IMG/VR virus record: IMGVR_UViG_3300018421_000266
Location: 1 to 21,222 of that record
From: a virus
Strand: one strand, 5' to 3'
Length of the DNA stretch: 21,222 nt
The position numbers were made by a program, and so were the translations under genes. The notes beneath the pieces are model-generated. The model was not told where the DNA came from, searched no databases, and saw only the letters and a program-made list of their open reading frames with translations. Numbering within the stretch: position 1 is the first letter of the stretch; every line of letters starts with the position of its first letter. Positions 6,890-13,773 of the stretch are shown piece after piece.

Positions 6890-8422
6890 TTACGCAAACG
6901 CCTGTCCTGCCGTGAAGCCACGAACTTTCGTACCATCAGGGCTAAAGAATGTGAACACATCAATACCAGCCGCACTTGAAGTCAAGGTTGGAGCAGTGTT
7001 GTCACTAGCCCACGACACTGCTGTTGCCCATGTGATTGTCGTTGTATTTGGGTGTACTTGAAGGGTCCAAGCATCGCCAGCAGAGATGGGGCTGAAGTCA
7101 ATGGTGGTTGCTACGCCCGTCGTCAAGAATAGGTCATACACTCCCGGTGCTGCAACAGTGTAAGCAGTGCTGACGGTAGCAGTGGTGACAGCTTCGCGAA
7201 TACCTGCATTAAAGGTTGCAAGGCCGTTGTGGGTGTTTGCGCCTGATGTTACAAGAGCGCCAGAGATGTTAACATCAGCGAAAGCGGCTGTAGAGTTAAC
7301 CGTCAGATTAGTGAACGTCCCCGCCGCAGCAGCAGATGCACCAATAACTGTGCTGTTGATTGTAGCACTGGTAAACACCACCCCTGCAATTGTGCCGCCA
7401 GTGATGGCAACATTGCTCTGATCAAGCGGAACACCCTGCACACCTGCAACGTTAACAGTCCAACCAGCATATGTACCAGAACCCTCTGTACGCTCAATGT
7501 CAAGGCTTACTGTCTGTGTTGCAGTCGTATAAGACGCAACCTCACCAAACACCCAGTTGTCCGCTGTTGCAGTGATAACCAATCGTGCTCCGGCAGCAAT
7601 ACCAAGGTTATCTGCAAGAACAAATGAAACTCCATCTGCGGTTGCAATTGTAGCTGTAGTTGTTGTGGTAGTTGAAAGAGCAAGATTATTAGCAATCTGC
7701 GTCGTCACATAGGACTCAGTGGCAATGGCATTGCCAGCAATAGTTCCTGTACTACCTACAACAAGATTGGTTACAGTCGCTGTCGTTGTGGTAACATTTG
7801 CAAAAGTTGCAGGAGCACCAGAAGCATTGACAGCGGAGGTGACATTCAGATTCCCTGCTGTCAGGTTTGTAAAGTTGGCAGAGGCAATAGTAATCGCTGA
7901 CAAATCTAATGTAGAGCCAGTTGCTAATGTCACGGTTCCTTGAAATACAGCGGAAGTCGTGTTGGTCAGATTAGCTATCGTTGCTGCCGTAATGACGTTA
8001 CCTGATAGATCAATTGTTCCACCAGTTGCGAGGGTAAGTGTACCACGAATTGTTGCGGCGGTGGTATCCACATTTGATACATAAAGAGTTCCATAACGGA
8101 CAGTGCTAGTTCCGAGATCAAAGGCTGTGCCCGTTGATGTACGGAGTTCAGTTACGCTGCTGACAAGTACCTCTGTACCAGCCACATCAATCCGTATCAG
8201 GTCTTCATCAGAGGTGCTCTCAACGCGGATACGTGTGTCACCATCTGCGTCAGAAATTAGAGGTACAAGTGCTCCTCCACCTGTAGTACCATCGTGATTA
8301 TGCCCTGTTGTTTCGGACATAGCCGCCTGGAGTTGGTTGAACTCAGCATTAAGTGGTGACGCCTGTACAACAGCGCCTGTAATGATGTCTGCGGCAGATT
8401 GTCGCTGGTAACCTTGTGGCAT
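6890..8422 (-). CDS. Tail fibre protein (510 aa)
   Basis: Start ATG follows the nozzle gene stop in the junction ACGTAACATG. The N-terminus (residues 8-50) has the layout of phage fibre attachment domains: SPLNAEFNQLQAAMSETTG followed by HNHDGTTGGGA. Residues 85-410 are a long Thr/Ala/Val beta-rich shaft with imperfect repeats such as TLATGGTIDLSGNVI and TLATGSTLDLSAITI. The last 90 residues (YTVAAPGVYDLFLTTG to the end) form a separate beta domain seen at the end of many phage fibres. The composition is striking: one lysine and no cysteine in 510 residues. It probably forms a trimeric shaft that binds the tail near the nozzle and carries the receptor-contacting end, perhaps with the LamG-like product downstream. 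Confidence 0.9.
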   Translation of the reverse strand: MPQGYQRQSAADIITGAVVQASPLNAEFNQLQAAMSETTGHNHDGTTGGGALVPLISDADGDTRIRVESTSDEDLIRIDVAGTEVLVSSVTELRTSTGTAFDLGTSTVRYGTLYVSNVDTTAATIRGTLTLATGGTIDLSGNVITAATIANLTNTTSAVFQGTVTLATGSTLDLSAITIASANFTNLTAGNLNVTSAVNASGAPATFANVTTTTATVTNLVVGSTGTIAGNAIATESYVTTQIANNLALSTTTTTTATIATADGVSFVLADNLGIAAGARLVITATADNWVFGEVASYTTATQTVSLDIERTEGSGTYAGWTVNVAGVQGVPLDQSNVAITGGTIAGVVFTSATINSTVIGASAAAAGTFTNLTVNSTAAFADVNISGALVTSGANTHNGLATFNAGIREAVTTATVSTAYTVAAPGVYDLFLTTGVATTIDFSPISAGDAWTLQVHPNTTTITWATAVSWASDNTAPTLTSSAAGIDVFTFFSPDGTKVRGFTAGQAFA

Positions 8423-8423
8423 G

Positions 8424-10037
8424 TTACGTTACTTCTCTTTCGCTGTCACGCATACTTATAACGAAGCCTTGTATGCTAAACGGTTTATTAGTTGTCCCTG
8501 TTGTAACAAAGGAAAATTTTACGCTGGGGGTAATTCCCACGATATTAGTTCTACGCCCGAAACGTCCTTCACCATCATAAAGAATAGTATTATCATCGTA
8601 AAGAACGTTAGGATCATCATAGATAGCACTCAGTGCTGTGATGCTCTCACTAAAGTTCGATGGGCTTTCATAATCAGGGTCATCCCAGGCGTAGTTTAGT
8701 CCAAGGAAGTATGAGAATTGTCCTTCAGAACTGATAAACAAATTTATCCGTCTAAGGTCTTTTAGTGTCTCCGTATCCCCAAAATCTAGATAAGGTGTGT
8801 CGTACACGGTGATTTTTTCTGATCCGTTGAAGCTTGTATCACCTCTTTCCAGTTCGTAGACTACACCGTCTTTACCACCAAAGATAACACGCTCAACACC
8901 ATTTACAAAATCACTGTCAGTACAGTTTGCTTGGATACCTAAAAGATCACCGAATTCCCATTGTGAAGTTCCATCTGATGCGTAACGCTTACCACCAATA
9001 ACCCCAATTGATTCTGAAGCCTGTTGGCTGCTCTCAAATATATAGAACCTGAACTGAGTCTTTTTACGTATAACTTGTCCTAGCACGTTTGACAGATCAT
9101 ATAGTTCTGGATAGTTAATCAGTTTTGACTTGATGTTTTCACTAATTGTTTCAAGTTCAACATCCCCGATTCGATCAGTACCGGAAACTGTACGTATGCC
9201 ATCTGGACTATAATAAATGAGATCGCCACCAACAGTAACAAGGGCATCACGAGACACAATCCCAATATTCTTAGTAACGTCAACCAACTGGAAGTCACTA
9301 CTGTTATTACCTGTGATTTTTTTAATCTGGTCACTACCGAATATGTAAAGGTCATCACGAAACACACCAATCGTTTGAACTGCAAAACCTACATTAACAC
9401 TCAGAGAGCCAGCACCAGTAGTAAATCCGTCAGGGTCATTAGGTGAACTAAAAACCACAAGGTTAGCACGAGTTCCAGACATACCGCTATATGCTAAGTG
9501 ATTCTTGAAATCCGCAGTTACAGAACAACCTTCTACATCAGTTGAATCCGCAGATGTAAGAACAGTCCAGCCGTCAGCGGAGTTATAAGCTGCGGGGAAA
9601 TTGACGCCATCAGTGACCGTGTACGCTTCTTTTCCCTCGAAGTTGTACTTGCTAACTCTCAGTCGGCTAACACCTACTGAACTGCGTACATCCGTACTAC
9701 CTGTTGCAAAAATGTTAACAGCCGCAGTTGCCCAAGTAGCTCCCGTAACCCATCTGTAAATATTGTATTCACTTCCAGTTGTACTACGTGCAGCGTGTAC
9801 CGTGTCTTGGAAAATCCAACAACCTAGTGTTGCACCTGTACCTGGCAGAGCGGTGGATGTTGTGTCATACGGGCGTGAACCATCAATAGTTCTGTAGCCG
9901 TCAGTCTGAGACACTTCGTAGTTAATTAGTCGTGTAGCATATCCAGGTCCGTTGACACTAAGGTTAATAGAGGAGTCCTTTGTGTTCAACCCGCCGTTAC
10001 AAAGAATACGCTCACTGCGAATTGGTTCATTTGCCAT
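8424..10037 (-). CDS. Tail nozzle-like / tail tubular protein (537 aa)
   Basis: ATG at 10035-10037 follows the adaptor stop in the junction ACGTAACTATG, with no Shine-Dalgarno. The protein is beta-strand rich throughout, with few long helices, and begins ERILCNGGLNTKDSSINL, a layout I associate with the nozzle or stabilisation protein of short-tailed phages (P22 gp10-like). Blade-like strand units such as FRDDLYIFGSDQIKKITGN, GGDLIYYSPDGIRTVSG and VIFGGKDGVVYELERG at about 225-410 suggest a propeller-like core. Its position directly between the head-tail adaptor and the fibre supports the call. Residue-level homology could not be tested, so the specific P22 comparison is an inference; a generic tail structural role is much safer. 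Confidence 0.85.
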   Translation of the reverse strand: MANEPIRSERILCNGGLNTKDSSINLSVNGPGYATRLINYEVSQTDGYRTIDGSRPYDTTSTALPGTGATLGCWIFQDTVHAARSTTGSEYNIYRWVTGATWATAAVNIFATGSTDVRSSVGVSRLRVSKYNFEGKEAYTVTDGVNFPAAYNSADGWTVLTSADSTDVEGCSVTADFKNHLAYSGMSGTRANLVVFSSPNDPDGFTTGAGSLSVNVGFAVQTIGVFRDDLYIFGSDQIKKITGNNSSDFQLVDVTKNIGIVSRDALVTVGGDLIYYSPDGIRTVSGTDRIGDVELETISENIKSKLINYPELYDLSNVLGQVIRKKTQFRFYIFESSQQASESIGVIGGKRYASDGTSQWEFGDLLGIQANCTDSDFVNGVERVIFGGKDGVVYELERGDTSFNGSEKITVYDTPYLDFGDTETLKDLRRINLFISSEGQFSYFLGLNYAWDDPDYESPSNFSESITALSAIYDDPNVLYDDNTILYDGEGRFGRRTNIVGITPSVKFSFVTTGTTNKPFSIQGFVISMRDSEREVT

Positions 10038-10039
10038 AG

Positions 10040-10777
10040 TTACGTCAACGTCACATTGCCAATATAGGCAGCGGAGCCTCTACGCCGCTTCATTCTACGA
10101 TCCTTGACACGAACGTATTGATCATTGGTTTCAATGGTCCGCATACGAGATACACCTTTTGCAAATTCCTGACGGAACATGCTGGCTTGGTCACTGTTAC
10201 CTCGCTTGGCGTTCAAATAGTAACACGCACCATTAACAATAACCTGTCCGTAGCGATCTGGAATACGTGTGGTATCTGTGCTGACACTAAGTGTGGTAGG
10301 ATCAACGTAGCGTGTGTAAGAAACTGTGTATGCCTGATCAGGGATTTTAGTGAACCCCAAATTGTTGTTAGGATAGCGGAACACATGACTAGGAGTGTCA
10401 TAGTCAGATGAAGTTGCATCCCCATCACGCTGTGAAAAATTCTTAACCCAATGGTCATAATCAATCTGAGGCAACCACCGCTGATTTACAGATAGCGCAT
10501 CAGACTGATTTAGCATGATGGTATCCATGTCAACATCTTTTGTGTCAGATGGAAGGGTGTAGCGTTGTGTTCCTGCAACCATCGTCAGAGTTGTTGCAGT
10601 AACGTTGAAGGCCCACTCAAACTCGTACATATTGATGTCTAGGATGGCGTCGTTAACAGCGTCTTTTGCTAGGCGAATTTCAGGGTCAGTGGAGGTATCA
10701 AAAGATGCAGCAGCAGCTTCCTTACCCCCAAAGCGGCGCAATGTTCTGTTTGTCAGATCAATAAATGTCAGCGCCAC
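10040..10777 (-). CDS. Head-tail adaptor / tail tubular protein A-like (245 aa)
   Basis: The start is a GTG at 10775-10777, decided by a full GGAGGT ribosome binding site 8 bases upstream. The protein opens with LTFIDLTNRTLRRFGGKEA, a helical start common in adaptor or connector proteins that sit under the portal. An alpha-helical segment at 30-55 (RLAKDAVNDAILDINMYEFEW) and a beta-rich centre follow. The C-terminal helices include QASMFRQEFAKGVSRM and a basic RVKDRRMKRRRG tail. It is similar in length to the gp4/gp11-type adaptors of short-tailed phages, and its neighbours fit: MAF-like gene and head genes upstream, nozzle downstream. No search was possible, so adaptor is a position- and layout-based call. 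Confidence 0.85.
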   Translation of the reverse strand: MALTFIDLTNRTLRRFGGKEAAAASFDTSTDPEIRLAKDAVNDAILDINMYEFEWAFNVTATTLTMVAGTQRYTLPSDTKDVDMDTIMLNQSDALSVNQRWLPQIDYDHWVKNFSQRDGDATSSDYDTPSHVFRYPNNNLGFTKIPDQAYTVSYTRYVDPTTLSVSTDTTRIPDRYGQVIVNGACYYLNAKRGNSDQASMFRQEFAKGVSRMRTIETNDQYVRVKDRRMKRRRGSAAYIGNVTLT

Positions 10778-10795
10778 TAAAGTGTACCTCCGTAA

Positions 10796-11719
10796 TTAGG
10801 CCGCAGCAGGTGTCTGCTCAACTACCCTTAAATCCTCACGAATAGAGAACTTTGGAAAACTCCCCATCATACCGGGGGTTTTCTTTAAAAAATTAATAAA
10901 ATCTGAATTCAGTCGATTAGCCATAAGTATGTGGACTTCATCATCCAGAACGCTTTTACCGTTGTTCTTCTGCTTTTCAACTATATAATCAGCCAATAGC
11001 CGTGTACCAATTATGTGAACAGGAATTGGGTTTAGTGATAGGGCTGCAAAAGCTTCTTGACAAGCACCTATTAGTACAAGATTTGTGTAGACTTCTGTAC
11101 CGTTGTTAAGAGTGATTGGAATCTGCCCTTGATCTTTAGTCATAGGCCGATCACCTGTGATATGGGTGGTCTTATCTTTATCCCATGAAAGGTCAAATCC
11201 GTAGACAACAACCTGTGAGAAGCCTAAATAATGGGCAATACCCATTGATTGTAGCGTTGTGTTTGAACCCTGTGCTACAGTTGTTGCTGGATGCCAATCT
11301 GCTGCTGTCCTACTCTGGAAGCGAACTACCTTGTCCTTCTTGTAAAGATCAAATAGTTTTGGATGGCATTGAGTTGAAATCAACTGTGTGGTATTTTTGT
11401 TGTGGTAGGTGTATTTTAACTCTGTTTCTTTGGTGTCAACATGAACGTTAAAGTCAACCTTGATACCGTATTTTTCCAGAGTTTCGCCACATTTGATGGC
11501 AAACACCTTGTGCCCGAATTTCTCTTGAGCGTTTTTGATGCTCATAATATTATCTATAAGACCGGGGCCAGGGGCACAAATAATAGCAATCTTACCAGCA
11601 TACTTCTTCTTGTGCATCTTCAGATGCTGTTGAATTGATACTGTACCTTTTCGAGCGTGATTGGCTTTGTGATTAGCCTTTAGGTTCTCTGTGTCGTCCT
11701 GACATTTAAGAGTAATCAC
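10796..11719 (-). CDS. MAF/DUF115-like (putative glycosyltransferase) protein (307 aa)
   Basis: A GTG start at 11717-11719 is supported by GAAGGA 8 bases upstream; the next in-frame ATG is residue 35. After a basic N-terminal extension (1-40), residues 42-97 look like the MAF_flag10/DUF115 Rossmann region: GKIAIICAPGPGLIDN (in place of the usual GxGPSLD), KVFAIKCGETLEKYGIKVDF and NVHVDTKE. Residues 151-179 match the second conserved block (GSNTTLQSMGIAHYLG followed by VVVYGFDLSW), and residues 218-240 the last (GACQEAFAAL to HIIGTR). Family members include bacterial flagellin-modifying MAF proteins, thought to transfer nonulosonic acids, and a pterin pyrophosphokinase-like branch. The substrate here is unknown. 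The gene follows a possible terminator and sits between head and tail genes, so modification of a virion or host surface protein is plausible. Confidence 0.85.
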   Translation of the reverse strand: MITLKCQDDTENLKANHKANHARKGTVSIQQHLKMHKKKYAGKIAIICAPGPGLIDNIMSIKNAQEKFGHKVFAIKCGETLEKYGIKVDFNVHVDTKETELKYTYHNKNTTQLISTQCHPKLFDLYKKDKVVRFQSRTAADWHPATTVAQGSNTTLQSMGIAHYLGFSQVVVYGFDLSWDKDKTTHITGDRPMTKDQGQIPITLNNGTEVYTNLVLIGACQEAFAALSLNPIPVHIIGTRLLADYIVEKQKNNGKSVLDDEVHILMANRLNSDFINFLKKTPGMMGSFPKFSIREDLRVVEQTPAAA

Positions 11720-11748
11720 AAAAACATTCCTTCTCTAAGTGCAGTTAA

Positions 11749-11782
11749 AGGTGGAGAGGGGTGATAAGCCCCCCTCGCACCT
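11749..11782 (-). terminator. Hairpin after the capsid accessory gene, possible terminator or attenuator
   Basis: On the minus strand AGGTG-C-GAGGGG pairs with CCCCTC-TC-CACCT around a loop near GGCTTATCA: 5 bp, a small internal loop, then 6 mostly G-C pairs. It is followed by TTTAACTG, a short and imperfect U stretch. It lies 22 bases after the accessory protein stop and before the GTG of the MAF-like gene. The weak U tract suggests partial termination or an mRNA-end stabiliser, which would favour capsid and accessory expression over the genes downstream. Confidence 0.5.
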
Positions 11783-11803
11783 AAATGTAGTTACACCTGA
11801 CGA

Positions 11804-12307
11804 TTAAGCCAGATAGTCACGTGTTGCCACACCACCGAGACCAAGCTCAGAAGCATCAGTCATCCACGCAACGACACGGACTTTACCGTTTGCTGGTACA
11901 GTTGCACCAGGTACGTTAAGAAGCATGTCAATGGTGTCGGCAGCAGAAGTAGGCAGAACAGTGTTTGCACCAAATGGAGCAAGACCATTCGAACCTACAG
12001 CCGGGTAGCCGAGGGTGTTGAGGTCACCACCGTCGATGAAGTCATCGCCAGCAGCAACGTCAAGGTCGAAGGTTGCACCCGTTGAGGTGTCAACCGTCAG
12101 AACTTCTGCAATAGCGCCGTGGAGGAGAGTATTAGCAGGTACATTGATGACCTGAATAATATCGCCAGTAGCGAGTGCAGAACCCTTGGTAGTGGTGACT
12201 TCAGCGAAGTCAACAATCCGTTCAACCATATACGGGACACGATTGCTCAGACCGGAAACATGGGTGCCTTCAGTAGCAGAGCCACGAGTGAAATTAACAG
12301 TAGCCAT
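11804..12307 (-). CDS. Putative capsid accessory / decoration-like protein (167 aa)
   Basis: ATG at 12305-12307 has GAAAGG 9 bases upstream and lies 28 bases after the capsid gene stop. The protein is small, Gly/Ala/Thr/Val rich and predicted to be mostly beta. It has a repeated pattern of strands (PYMVERIVDFAEVTTTKG, GDIIQVINVPANTLLHGAIA, VRVVAWMTDASELG) and only one or two lysines. No cysteine, signal or membrane segment is present. Small beta-rich proteins encoded directly after the major capsid gene are often head-decoration or stabilising proteins, and that is the basis for the call. A tail or fibre-associated structural protein is the main alternative. It shares the capsid promoter and ends at a hairpin. 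Confidence 0.8.
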   Translation of the reverse strand: MATVNFTRGSATEGTHVSGLSNRVPYMVERIVDFAEVTTTKGSALATGDIIQVINVPANTLLHGAIAEVLTVDTSTGATFDLDVAAGDDFIDGGDLNTLGYPAVGSNGLAPFGANTVLPTSAADTIDMLLNVPGATVPANGKVRVVAWMTDASELGLGGVATRDYLA

Positions 12308-12335
12308 AATAGATTACCTTTCTCTAAGCTCGGTC

Positions 12336-13424
12336 TTACTGACCCAAGTTATAACGGGCGGTTACGAGACCTTCAGGACGGAGAACTTTCCGACCGTACA
12401 GGTGCAGACCGCGAACAACATCACCGAAGAAGTCCGTAGAACGGTACGTTTCGGATTTGTTGATTTGCTCGGCGCAAGCAACGGAGCCTTTATGTCCTGC
12501 AACAATCACACCGTAGTTAGTTTGTTGTGCAGCCGTAGATACGGATTCAGGACCAGAACCAATGCTCGGAAGGTTGTTGGACGAGTACAGTTTAAAGCCG
12601 TAGATCATGCCTTTACCGATACGACCGTTCCGCAGCAGGTTTTCACCAGTAGAGGTAAAGTCGTGATCCATGAGCTTGGAACCTTCGTCACCAAGAACTT
12701 CAAGGAAGGCAGGGTCAACGATCAGCCAACGATCTTCTTGCGGGACGTTCTGACGGTCCAGCAGACGCTTCATACGGTTGATCACACGCAGCGGCGTAGT
12801 GAAGTTAGACGTATTAATCGTCGGGCTAGTACCAATCGGAATTGCATCACCAGCAGAAGCAGCAGTCGTACCAAACTGAACAGAGAAGTCAGTACGGTCG
12901 AGTTGCATGGAAGCCAGCAGACCTTGACCATTTGTGGTCGAGATCGGGGAGGTTCCAGAAGCATCTGCCGAAGTTGCAGTCGTGTCACCAACACCAGCGA
13001 GGCTAGACAGTTTGTAGCCCGTCATGTAGGCGAGAACGTCACGATCAAAGGTATCGCGGAGTTCATAACCAGCACGGTCAGAAGCCAAAGACTCCCAGTT
13101 GTGATGGGCATGTTTTTCCTCAATGTCGTCAATTTTGAACGCGTAGTAGTTCGACTTGTCGATTACCAGCGTGAATTCTTCGTCATCAAGGTCTTGAGCG
13201 GTGATCTGAGTACCACGAGAGTACTCTTTAACGGTGATCGACGGTTCTTTGATGATACGGACGGTATCACCTTCGTTTTCGATCTCACCGAAGTAGTCAG
13301 AGTTACAAATTTCCCGACATACGGAAGATTTGCGGAAAGCCAACTGTGCCTTCTTGGAGAAAATCTCAGGAGAGAAATTTCCGTTAGGAAGGTTGTTCCA
13401 GTTGGAAGCAGCGCGGAAAGCCAT
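12336..13424 (-). CDS. Major capsid protein (362 aa)
   Basis: The start is fixed by a perfect AAGGAGGT 8 bases upstream. An N-terminal arm (MAFRAASNWNNLPNGNF) is followed by a segment with a typical HK97-fold order: helix IFSKKAQLAFRKSSV, extended-loop strands (GDTVRIIKEPSITVKEY), then the spine helix region (HAHHNWESLASDRAGYEL). The C-terminal half has VIDPAFLEVL-like P-domain features (RWLIVDPAFLEVLGDEG), a GFKLYSSNNLP turn and the closing FFGDVVRGLHLYGRKVLRPE typical of phage coat proteins. It has its own promoter, a long leader and the best ribosome binding site in the window, as expected for the most abundant virion protein. It assembles on the scaffold-like product encoded upstream. Confidence 0.92.
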   Translation of the reverse strand: MAFRAASNWNNLPNGNFSPEIFSKKAQLAFRKSSVCREICNSDYFGEIENEGDTVRIIKEPSITVKEYSRGTQITAQDLDDEEFTLVIDKSNYYAFKIDDIEEKHAHHNWESLASDRAGYELRDTFDRDVLAYMTGYKLSSLAGVGDTTATSADASGTSPISTTNGQGLLASMQLDRTDFSVQFGTTAASAGDAIPIGTSPTINTSNFTTPLRVINRMKRLLDRQNVPQEDRWLIVDPAFLEVLGDEGSKLMDHDFTSTGENLLRNGRIGKGMIYGFKLYSSNNLPSIGSGPESVSTAAQQTNYGVIVAGHKGSVACAEQINKSETYRSTDFFGDVVRGLHLYGRKVLRPEGLVTARYNLGQ

Positions 13425-13432
13425 AGTAAGTT

Positions 13433-13440
13433 ACCTCCTT
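13433..13440 (-). promoter_or_regulatory. Perfect ribosome binding site of the capsid gene
   Basis: AAGGAGGT on the minus strand, 8 bases before the capsid ATG. It is the longest match to the anti-Shine-Dalgarno in the window and fixes the capsid start. Confidence 0.9.
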
Positions 13441-13521
13441 CAAGGGTTTTGGGCCTTTCCAATTCAGCCAAAAACGGGAGCTAACACATTCCAAGGCTAC
13501 TAACACATTAATTCAACAAAA

Positions 13522-13550
13522 TTTGACGGGTGCCATAAAGGGGCGTCAAA
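13522..13550 (-). other. Stem-loop in the capsid mRNA leader
   Basis: TTTGACG at 13522-13528 and CGTCAAA at 13544-13550 form a perfect 7-bp inverted repeat with a 15-base loop. In the mRNA it lies about 100 bases before the start codon and is followed by a short U-rich run (ATTTTGTTG). It could stabilise the leader or act as a weak attenuator. Confidence 0.4.
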
Positions 13551-13684
13551 GTAAGGGGTCGAAAAATGGAGTAGGAAATTGGTAGTCAGCAATAAGAACC
13601 AATCAACTTGGGGTATCAGAGTATCCACTAATGGAGGTCTTACCCACCTATGAAAGGTTCCATTGTATGCAAAAAGTGCTTTAA

Positions 13685-13705
13685 AAAAAGGTTTTTCACC
13701 TTTTT
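13685..13705 (-). other. A/T-rich hairpin at the 5' end of the capsid transcript
   Basis: AAAAAGGT and ACCTTTTT form an 8-bp stem with a 5-base loop, followed on the minus strand by two more T residues. It begins only a few bases after the predicted start of transcription. It has just two G-C pairs, so it is too weak and too early to be called a terminator; it could protect the 5' end or act on read-through RNA. Confidence 0.4.
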
Positions 13706-13713
13706 ACACGTAC

Positions 13714-13742
13714 ATTATATCACATAAAAATACGTTTGTCAA
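13714..13742 (-). promoter_or_regulatory. Consensus sigma70-type promoter for the capsid operon
   Basis: On the minus strand a perfect -35 TTGACA (13737-13742) and perfect -10 TATAAT (13714-13719) are separated by exactly 17 bases. The -10 is preceded by TGA, making an extended -10 element. Transcription would start near 13707 and give a leader of about 283 bases before the capsid ATG. The site lies in non-coding DNA just after the scaffold-like gene and points into the capsid gene. Confidence 0.88.
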
Positions 13743-13773
13743 GCACTTTTTGCAATTTCTTGTGTTTTTTTTT

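Larger units (their letters stand above)
13668..13754. repeat. 14-bp perfect inverted repeat bracketing the capsid promoter
   Basis: TGCAAAAAGTGCTT at 13668-13681 is the exact reverse complement of AAGCACTTTTTGCA at 13741-13754. The arm-to-arm distance is 73 bases, close to seven helical turns. The right arm overlaps two bases of the -35 box; the left arm lies downstream of the expected start site. It could be a paired operator or, in read-through RNA from the scaffold gene, a processing stem. Confidence 0.75.
13425..13773 (-). other. 349-base non-coding leader between scaffold and capsid genes
   Basis: No gene is supported here. Reading toward the capsid gene it holds an inverted-repeat arm, the promoter -35 and -10, a small A/T-rich hairpin (13685-13705), the second inverted-repeat arm, and about 230 bases of 5' UTR. 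That UTR has the direct repeat GATAC-TCT-GATAC near 13620, a 7-bp stem TTTGACG/CGTCAAA at 13522-13550, and a 10-base direct repeat CTAACACATT at 13481-13490 and 13500-13509. It ends at the capsid ribosome binding site. Confidence 0.85.

Noticed and set aside
12186-13484. Long plus-strand open frame (432 codons) opposite the capsid gene
   Set aside because: It lies antisense to a clear capsid gene with its own promoter and perfect ribosome binding site. Its product is Arg/Thr/Val rich with no recognisable domain, as expected of a shadow frame.
13641-13664. Seven-codon leader peptide (MEPFIGG) in the capsid 5' UTR
   Set aside because: No ribosome binding site precedes it, and no codon run or paired attenuator hairpins support it.
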